Source: Pseudomonadota bacterium
Lineage (GTDB): Bacteria > Pseudomonadota > Gammaproteobacteria > Pseudomonadales > Oceanobacteraceae
Direction: 5' to 3'
Length of the DNA stretch: 6,676 nucleotides
NCBI GenBank assembly: GCA_023399105.1
Contig: JAEWQT010000014.1
Span: 1 to 6,676, forward strand
The translations under genes were made by a program, and so were the position numbers. This document shows positions 1 to 4,146 of this stretch, one piece after another. Position 1 is the first letter of the stretch. The number at the start of each line of letters is the position of its first letter. The notes beneath the pieces were generated by a model that saw nothing but the letters and a program-made list of their open reading frames with translations, did not search any database and was not told the DNA's origin.

Positions 1-450
1 GGTAATGTTGATCATGCCGGCCAGGGCGTTGGCACCAAAACGGGTGCCTTGCGGACCGCGCAGTATTTCCACCTGCTGCACATCGAATAAGGTGGCGGCG
101 GCACCGAGGCCGGTCATGTCGATGCCATCAATCAGCAAACCCACCGAGGGGTTCACCGGGTCAATAAACTGGCTGCGTTCACCGATGCCACGGATCTGGT
201 AGTAACGGCCACGCGAGGAACCGGCAGAAAAGTTCACGTTGGGCGCAAAGCTTAAAATCTGTTCCAGATGCTCAGCCGAGCGGGCTTCGATCTGCTCGCT
301 GTCCACTACCGTCACGGCTTCGGGCAGCTGCTGCACATCGGTGTTGCGGAAGTCGGCGGTTACGGTCTGAGTGCCCAGATTAACGGCGTCAGCGGCATGG
401 GTGGCCAGTGGTGTGAGCAGTGCCAGCAAGGCGGCAGAGGTTTTTTTCAT
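1..450 (-). CDS. TonB-dependent outer-membrane receptor, N-terminal part (probable thiamine-compound transporter)
   Basis: Translating the minus strand from the ATG at 450-448 gives 150 uninterrupted codons that run off the left edge. Residues 1-19 (MKKTSAALLALLTPLATHA) form a signal peptide with a probable cleavage after THA. A TonB-box-like QTVTAD follows at about 28-33, then a plug domain from about 42. Typical plug features are the QIRGIG segment near 85-90, VGLLIDG near 103-109, and VEILRGPQGTRFGANALAGMINI at 127-149, split here as VEILRGPQG and TRFGANALAG. An AAGGA Shine-Dalgarno lies 9 bases before the ATG. The beta-barrel, and so most substrate-contacting residues, is outside the window. 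The plug alone resembles many siderophore-type receptors. Thiamine as substrate is inferred only from the TPP riboswitch in the leader. Such receptors bind ligand at the cell surface and import it with TonB-ExbB-ExbD energy. Confidence is high for the family and moderate for the substrate. Confidence 0.93.
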   Translation of the reverse strand, partial: MKKTSAALLALLTPLATHAADAVNLGTQTVTADFRNTDVQQLPEAVTVVDSEQIEARSAEHLEQILSFAPNVNFSAGSSRGRYYQIRGIGERSQFIDPVNPSVGLLIDGIDMTGLGAAATLFDVQQVEILRGPQGTRFGANALAGMINIT

Positions 451-452
451 CG

Positions 453-582
453 GGGTTAATCCTTAAGAAATACTAAAGAAAAACCCGGTTACGTGCGTAG
501 GGGCGGACTGCGCCGCCTCTCGATTGTGATGCCCAGCCAGCGGTTTCCGGCAGCATTGTGCGCGGAATAACAGCCCGACTGC
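453..582 (-). promoter_or_regulatory. Probable expression platform of the TPP riboswitch, with a Shine-Dalgarno-masking hairpin
   Basis: Three pairings are visible on the minus strand. (1) A hairpin from 486 to 453 pairs GGGTT (486-482) with AACCC (457-453). It continues through a small internal loop into TTCTTTAG (480-473) against CTTAAGGA (467-460), with loop TATTT and one mismatch, so the AAGGA Shine-Dalgarno is in the stem. (2) A hairpin at 517-502 pairs GGCGG with CCGCC. (3) CGCCCCTACGC (505-495) can instead pair with GCGTAG (598-593) plus GGGGCG (587-582), which are parts of the aptamer and its P1 helix. Pairings 2 and 3 exclude each other. No strong hairpin is followed directly by a U-tract, so translational control looks more likely than termination. 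The switching mechanism is inferred from hand folding. Confidence 0.5.
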
Positions 583-707
583 GCCCCCATTCCTACGCCG
601 GTACTAACCGGATCAGGTTCTAGGGGTTCACCGTTGTGCGGCCATTAGGCCGACAGCAACTCTGGTATCTCAGGCCGGGTTTAACAGCACCGGCCACCCC
701 CTGGGAC
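583..707 (-). ncRNA. TPP riboswitch aptamer (THI element)
   Basis: The minus strand carries the conserved THI-box blocks in the right order. CTGAGA is at 673-668 within GGCCTGAGATACC, GAACCTGATC at 620-611, then CGGTTAGTACCG and GCGTAGGAA at about 610-590. The ends can close a P1 helix, GTCCC (707-703) with GGGGC (587-583). A GC-rich hairpin, GGCCGG with CCGGCC, precedes the CTGAGA block. A variable-arm hairpin, CGGCC-TAAT-GGCCG, lies between the two conserved halves. Two positions depart from the usual consensus: TAGTACC instead of TAATACC, and GTAGGAA rather than GTAGGGAA. TPP binding normally represses the downstream gene, here the TonB-dependent receptor. The element lies about 130 bases upstream of that start codon. 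The exact ends are estimates from hand folding. Confidence 0.92.
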
Positions 708-713
708 GGGGCC

Positions 714-719
714 ATAATA
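714..719 (-). promoter_or_regulatory. Candidate -10 box for the receptor/riboswitch transcript
   Basis: TATTAT on the minus strand (719-714) would place the transcription start near 707, right at the 5' end of the aptamer. That is a common arrangement for riboswitches. The -35 region is weak: TTTCAT at 16 bp spacing is the nearest match. The call therefore rests on the -10 box and its position. Confidence 0.45.
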
Positions 720-741
720 CGCTTTTCGGCGCTAAATGAAA

Positions 742-764
742 CCTGCTGCCAAAGTGGCAGCAGG
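742..764. repeat. Perfect inverted repeat (10-bp arms, 3-base loop) between divergent promoters
   Basis: CCTGCTGCCA at 742-751 is repeated as its exact complement, TGGCAGCAGG, at 755-764 around the loop AAG. The repeat lies just upstream of the -35 region of the minus-strand receptor transcript and about 27 bases before the plus-strand heat-shock-like -35. On the minus strand it is followed by GTTTCATTT, only a poor U-tract. No gene ends here that would need a terminator. It may be a regulator-binding palindrome or a terminator relic. Its function is unknown. Confidence 0.7.
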
Positions 765-790
765 AATTACCCTTCCTGACAATAAAAGCG

Positions 791-818
791 CTTGAAAATG
801 GCGTAAAAATCACCATTC
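791..818 (+). promoter_or_regulatory. Sigma-32-like (heat-shock) promoter of htpX
   Basis: CTTGAAA at 791-797 is an exact match to the core -35 element of sigma-32 promoters. After 13 bases, CACCATTC at 811-818 matches most of the consensus CCCCATNT. The spacing is within the known range. The start would fall near 825, giving a leader of about 54 bases before the htpX ATG. As a sigma-70 promoter the site is poor: TTGAAA is present, but 17 bp further on there is only ATTCTT. Heat-shock control of htpX is established in E. coli, which supports the reading. Confidence 0.6.
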
Positions 819-878
819 TTGCACTCAGAAAAATGGGCAAAAAACCCACCCCTGAATCATACAAACGAGGTAACGCAG

Positions 879-1766
879 ATGATGCGGATTATTTTATTCC
901 TGGCCACTAACCTGGCGGTGGTGCTGGTGGCCAGTATTACGCTGTCGCTGCTGGGCGTGGGCAGTTATCACGCCCAGGGCGGCCAGCTGGATATGGCCAA
1001 TCTGATGGTGTTCTGTCTGGTGTTCGGTATGGCCGGCTCGCTGGTGTCGCTGTTCCTGTCCAAGTGGATGGCGAAGAAATCCATGAACGTGCAGATCATC
1101 GACCGCCCGCATAATGCCGGTGAGCAATGGCTGTTAAGCACGGTAAAAGAACTGTCGGAAAAGGCCGGTATCGGTATGCCGGAAGTGGGTATTTTCAGCT
1201 CGGCATCGCCCAACGCGTTTGCCACCGGCTGGAACCGCAATAACGCGCTGGTCGCCGTGTCGACCGGCTTGCTGCAGCGTATGGATAAAGATCAGGTGAA
1301 GGCGGTACTGGGCCATGAAATCGGCCACGTCGCCAACGGCGATATGATTACCCTGACCCTGATTCAGGGCGTGGTAAACGCCTTTGTGATGTTCTTCGCC
1401 CGTATCATCGGTAACTTTGTTGACCGCGCCATTCTGAAAAACGAAAGCGACAGCCCCGGCATCGCGTTCTATGTGGCGACCATTGCGGCGGAAATTGTGC
1501 TGGGCATTCTGGCCTCAACCATCGTGGCCTGGTTCAGCCGTCGTCGTGAGTTCCGTGCCGATCAGGCCGGTGCCGAGCTGGTCAGTCCGGCCGCTATGAT
1601 CAGTGCGCTGGCGGCTCTGCAGCAAACCTACGATCAGCCCAGTGAGTTGAACGGTGAGCTGGTGGCCTTCGGTATTGGCGGTGAGGGTAAGTTCTCGGCG
1701 CTGTTCTCTACCCACCCGCCGCTGGAGCGTCGTATCCAGGCGCTGCGCGAGCGTTACAGCCGTTAA
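879..1766 (+). CDS. htpX: Protease HtpX, membrane-bound M48 family zinc metallopeptidase
   Basis: HtpX is an inner-membrane zinc endopeptidase that degrades damaged or misfolded membrane proteins and complements FtsH in stress. The 295-residue product matches the usual length (about 290). It begins [15 protein letters not shown], very like E. coli HtpX. Hydrophobic segments lie at about 4-25 and 40-60, with two more at about 160-178 and 195-218. The zinc motif HEIGH is at 146-150, with catalytic Glu147. The third zinc ligand is Glu224 in RRREFRAD. The [14 protein letters not shown] segment near 276-289 is a family signature. The ATG at 879 is preceded by GAGG at 867-870 with 8 bases between. 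An in-frame upstream TTG at 819 overlaps the predicted promoter and is rejected. The gene is monocistronic, divergent from the receptor and convergent with tetR. A sigma-32-like promoter at 791-818 suggests heat induction. Confidence 0.97.
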   Translation: MMRIILFLATNLAVVLVASITLSLLGVGSYHAQGGQLDMANLMVFCLVFGMAGSLVSLFLSKWMAKKSMNVQIIDRPHNAGEQWLLSTVKELSEKAGIGMPEVGIFSSASPNAFATGWNRNNALVAVSTGLLQRMDKDQVKAVLGHEIGHVANGDMITLTLIQGVVNAFVMFFARIIGNFVDRAILKNESDSPGIAFYVATIAAEIVLGILASTIVAWFSRRREFRADQAGAELVSPAAMISALAALQQTYDQPSELNGELVAFGIGGEGKFSALFSTHPPLERRIQALRERYSR

Positions 1767-1812
1767 CCTGATGCCCGCGTAACATGAGCGCACCATGGCA
1801 TATATGCGTCAT

Positions 1813-1831
1813 TTACATTACTGAAATGTAA
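1813..1831. terminator. AT-rich hairpin between convergent htpX and tetR (weak terminator candidate)
   Basis: TTACATT (1813-1819) and AATGTAA (1825-1831) form a 7-bp stem with a 5-base loop. On the plus strand it is followed by TTATT. It sits 46 bases after the htpX stop and directly abuts the tetR stop on the other strand, where termination would be expected. The stem is AT-rich and the U-run short, so it would be a weak intrinsic terminator. Confidence 0.35.
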
Positions 1832-2458
1832 TTATTGCCAGCGCGGCTCCGGCAGCGCTGGCAATTCTCCCTGCGCCAGTTGTTGCGCCCGTTCCGGCGC
1901 GACGCCCAGCGAGCGCAATACCAGCTCTGCACAATCGCTGCCGGCATCGCGCCAGGTACGCACTCCTTGCCGCACCAGATAAATCGCCCCCAGCACCGAG
2001 CTGCCGATCATGGTGATTACGCCCGACAGCTGATCGGTGCGCACCTGATAATGGCCGCGCTGAATGCCGTCCAGCAACAGCTGCACCGGCGCCCCGGCTC
2101 CCAACCGGCGTAACGCTGGGCTGGTAAAGCCAAAGCGGCTGATAAATTGGCCCCAGGCCGGTTCTTCATGGGCGCGTTTGATGTACAGACGGATGGCGGT
2201 GGCCAGCCGGCTGTCGCTGTCGTGGCTGTGACGGAAGCTTTGCACGATGCGCTGATTCATTTCCTGCGTCAGGGCTTCGGATACCTGCTCAAACAGGGTT
2301 TCGACCGAATCGACATGGTTGTACACCGTGCCACGGGCTACGCCGGCCTGTTCGGCCAGTTCCCGCACGCTGACCTGGGTAACGCCTTTTTCAGCAAACA
2401 GGCACAGCGCGGCGCGATAAATACGACGTTGCGCCGGGGTTAAGCCAGGGTGTGTCAT
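1832..2458 (-). CDS. TetR/AcrR family transcriptional regulator
   Basis: This is a 208-residue predicted one-component repressor. The N-terminal domain (about 8-55) has the TetR helix-turn-helix: AALCLFAEKGVTQVSVRELA (16-35), then EQAGVARGTVYNHV (36-49) with the recognition helix at about 40-50. The remainder is a helical ligand-binding and dimerisation domain ending in a proline-rich tail. The length is normal for the family. The start at 2458 is chosen because GAGGAG lies 6 bases upstream. In-frame ATG (2500) and TTG (2515) codons further upstream lack a comparable site. Ligand and target genes are not evident: no efflux pump or enzyme gene is adjacent, and the downstream neighbour htpX is convergent. 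An inverted repeat over its promoter suggests autoregulation. The specific subfamily is not recognised. Confidence 0.93.
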   Translation of the reverse strand: MTHPGLTPAQRRIYRAALCLFAEKGVTQVSVRELAEQAGVARGTVYNHVDSVETLFEQVSEALTQEMNQRIVQSFRHSHDSDSRLATAIRLYIKRAHEEPAWGQFISRFGFTSPALRRLGAGAPVQLLLDGIQRGHYQVRTDQLSGVITMIGSSVLGAIYLVRQGVRTWRDAGSDCAELVLRSLGVAPERAQQLAQGELPALPEPRWQ

Positions 2459-2543
2459 GGTTCGCTCCTCAACGGCAACAGAGTGCCAGCCACCGGGCAT
2501 GAATGGTGTTAACAAAGGTGATCAGCGGACAGTTTCTTATGAC

Positions 2544-2590
2544 ACTGCCTCAGGGGCAGTTTGTTGGCTGCCGGGGCTGTTTAACCCCGG
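2544..2590 (-). other. Two hairpins in the tetR leader
   Basis: The predicted tetR leader transcript contains CCGGGG with CCCCGG (2590-2585 and 2576-2571, 8-base loop), then ACTGCC with GGCAGT (2560-2555 and 2549-2544, 5-base loop). Neither is followed by a U-tract on the minus strand. They do not match a riboswitch family recognised here. A structural or mRNA-stability role is possible. Confidence 0.4.
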
Positions 2591-2604
2591 CGGAAAGAGC
2601 GGCG

Positions 2605-2610
2605 ATTCTA
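2605..2610 (-). promoter_or_regulatory. Extended -10 promoter of tetR
   Basis: On the minus strand TGC-TAGAAT forms an extended -10 element, with the hexamer at 2610-2605. No good -35 hexamer is found 16-18 bp upstream, consistent with an extended -10 promoter or with reliance on a regulator. The start would be near 2598, giving a leader of about 140 bases before the tetR ATG. Confidence 0.5.
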
Positions 2611-2613
2611 GCA

Positions 2614-2639
2614 CAGTGCTGGTCGTCCCGGCAGCACTG
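2614..2639. promoter_or_regulatory. Inverted repeat over the tetR -35 region, candidate operator
   Basis: CAGTGCTG (2614-2621) and CAGCACTG (2632-2639) are exact 8-bp complementary half-sites separated by 10 bases. The repeat covers the -35 region of the tetR promoter and begins 3 bases upstream of the -10 box. A dimeric regulator bound here would block transcription, so TetR autorepression is the simplest reading. The spacer is longer than in many TetR operators, and the call rests on symmetry and position only. Confidence 0.45.
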
Positions 2640-2656
2640 CGACGGCGCAGGTTATT

Positions 2657-2670
2657 CTGCTGCGCAGCAG
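2657..2670. repeat. Perfect 14-bp palindrome after the HDOD gene
   Basis: CTGCTGCGCAGCAG reads the same on both strands and lies 7 bases after the stop codon of the minus-strand HDOD gene. It has no loop and no following U-run, so it is not a convincing terminator. It is about 18 bases from the candidate operator of tetR and could be a second protein-binding site. Confidence 0.4.
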
Positions 2671-2677
2671 ACAGCGG

Positions 2678-4072
2678 TTAACGGTTCAGCATCTGCACCA
2701 GTACCTGCAGGTCGTCCATGCGGGCGAGCAGGTTGGTGGTGGCTTCCTCTACCTTGTCGGCGGTCAGGCCCAGCGTATCCAGCAGATAGTCTTCTGTTTG
2801 CTCGGACGGGCCATCCCCAAACCCATGCCGGCGCAGGCTGCGCGTGGCAATGTAGAGCAGGCGCGCGTATTCAGCGTGCTCGCCTTCATAGAACGGGTTG
2901 TGTTGTTGGCGCACCGCTACGATCAGTTCATCCGGCATGCGCCATTGTTGCAGCAAACAGCCGGAAATCTGTTCCCGGGTCAGCCCCAGCAGATGCCGTT
3001 CCACGTACATACGGTTGATGTGGGGGTTGGCTTCGATGTGGCGGTTCACCAGGGTGAACTGCGGCGGGAACACATGGCCCAGAACCAGAAAACCGAAGTT
3101 GTGCAGCAGGCCACAGAGATAAGCCAGCCCCTGATTCGGACGTAAGCGGGTGGGAATCTGCCGTACCAGCTCGGTACACAGGCTGGCCGTCACCACCGAT
3201 TGCTGCCAGTAAGGGGCGTAACCGTGGGGGCCTTCTTTCGGTACCGATAAGCTGCGCCCCAGCGATAACCCCAGTGCCAGGTTGATGACCAGATCAAACC
3301 CCAGTACCCGGATCACGGCTTCTTCAATGCTTTTGATTTCGGTGCGGGTGCCGTAGTAAGGGGAACGCGCCCAGCTCATCACCTGGGCGGCCATGCCCGG
3401 ATCCAGTTCAATGGTCTTGGCCAGTGAGCTGGTATCGGCATTGGGGTCGACCCGCAGTTCAATGATGCGGCGCGCCGTTTCCGGCAGCGGTGGTAAATCC
3501 AGGGTTTCGTTCAGGCGTTGTCTGATGCGCAGTGGGGTGAACTGTTTGAGCGCAGCGTGCACATCATCCAGATCCTTATGGGCATCCTGATAATGAATGT
3601 CGGTGTGCAGGGTGGCGGTGTAATCACCGATGCGGGAGCGGGTAATTAGGGTGCGGAACTGTTCCATCGGCAATTTCAGCCATTCCTCACCACTGCCGGA
3701 CACAATAAAAAGTTCCTGCTGTTCCAGCAGATGGCTGTCGATCAGGCTTTCGATACCGGTTACCTGCGGCAGGGCCGGAAAGGCTGTCAGGCCGTGCTGA
3801 CGCTTCAGCTTATCCAGTTCGGCGCCGGACAATGCCGTAAATTGTCGTCCCAGCTGATGCGCCAGTTGGTTCAGGTCGAGCATGCGGTTGCCGGGAATCA
3901 CCACCTGCACCTGGCCGATGGTGTCTTTCAGAAACACGACATTGGCGACCTTGGCGGAATAGGAGGCCGGAGGATTACTCTGCATAAGCTGGAACAGTTC
4001 CTGATCGTCGGTCAGTTGATATTTGATGTGCCAGTCATCCAGCACTTTCAGTACGGTGGCAGGAATGGCCAT
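2678..4072 (-). CDS. YbaK-like domain / HDOD domain fusion protein
   Basis: The product is 464 residues from the ATG at 4072. The first 150 or so resemble the YbaK/aminoacyl-tRNA deacylase fold. MAIPATVLKVLDD opens it, VVFLKD at 45-50 has Lys49 where YbaK proteins carry a conserved lysine, and QVVIPGNRMLDLNQLAHQLG follows at 56-75. The region ending at 140 has the usual DSHLL and VSGSG blocks. The family's proline-rich GxxPP loop is degenerate here (HGLTAFPALP, 93-102), so deacylase activity is doubtful. An HDOD domain spans about 190-390: LPPLPETA (192-199), ELDPGMAAQVMSWARSPYYG (222-241), SIEEAVIRVLG (248-258) and GLLHNFG (321-327). The catalytic HD pair reads His-Asn, typical of the non-enzymatic HDOD group used in signalling. 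The start is chosen because GGA precedes it by 7 bases. A TTG at 4090 lacks a ribosome site. A signalling or regulatory scaffold role is inferred. Confidence 0.85.
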   Translation of the reverse strand: MAIPATVLKVLDDWHIKYQLTDDQELFQLMQSNPPASYSAKVANVVFLKDTIGQVQVVIPGNRMLDLNQLAHQLGRQFTALSGAELDKLKRQHGLTAFPALPQVTGIESLIDSHLLEQQELFIVSGSGEEWLKLPMEQFRTLITRSRIGDYTATLHTDIHYQDAHKDLDDVHAALKQFTPLRIRQRLNETLDLPPLPETARRIIELRVDPNADTSSLAKTIELDPGMAAQVMSWARSPYYGTRTEIKSIEEAVIRVLGFDLVINLALGLSLGRSLSVPKEGPHGYAPYWQQSVVTASLCTELVRQIPTRLRPNQGLAYLCGLLHNFGFLVLGHVFPPQFTLVNRHIEANPHINRMYVERHLLGLTREQISGCLLQQWRMPDELIVAVRQQHNPFYEGEHAEYARLLYIATRSLRRHGFGDGPSEQTEDYLLDTLGLTADKVEEATTNLLARMDDLQVLVQMLNR

Positions 4073-4107
4073 GGTGACATCCGTTGGCAATGAAATAAGA
4101 GGGGCTG

Positions 4108-4113
4108 ATTATA
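4108..4113 (-). promoter_or_regulatory. -10 box (TATAAT) of the YbaK-HDOD gene
   Basis: A perfect TATAAT is read on the minus strand at 4113-4108, in the 74-base gap between the recG stop and the HDOD gene start. The transcription start would be near 4101, leaving a leader of about 29 bases. No convincing -35 hexamer is seen. The gene is probably transcribed separately from oxyR-recG, with possible read-through because no clear terminator follows recG. Confidence 0.55.
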
Positions 4114-4146
4114 GCCATAAGCGGCTGGCACTTGCGCAGATTTACA

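Noticed and set aside
5..459. Two short plus-strand reading frames over the receptor gene
   Set aside because: They are antisense to a well-supported signal peptide and plug domain and have no recognisable protein features.
481..720. Cobalamin riboswitch upstream of the TonB-dependent receptor (a BtuB-type arrangement)
   Set aside because: No B12-box sequence is seen. The conserved CTGAGA, GAACCTGATC and GCGTAGGAA blocks in order are those of a TPP riboswitch.
819..878. N-terminal extension of HtpX from an upstream TTG
   Set aside because: The TTG directly follows the predicted promoter -10 element and has no ribosome site. HtpX homologues begin at the MMRI sequence, which has a good Shine-Dalgarno.
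1798..1807. GCATATATGC palindrome downstream of htpX
   Set aside because: It is short, AT-rich in the middle and not associated with a promoter, so chance is a sufficient explanation.
2459..2515. Upstream TTG/ATG starts for the TetR regulator
   Set aside because: They add a non-conserved tail and lack a Shine-Dalgarno as good as GAGGAG six bases before the ATG at 2458.
2544..2560. Plus-strand intrinsic terminator (ACTGCC/GGCAGT stem followed by TTGTT)
   Set aside because: No plus-strand gene ends nearby, and the U-tract is interrupted.
2503..3018. 171-codon plus-strand reading frame overlapping the HDOD gene end
   Set aside because: Its composition (runs of Ala, Arg, Gly, Pro, Cys) is typical of the antisense frame of a GC-rich gene. 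It shows no domain and covers the tetR promoter.
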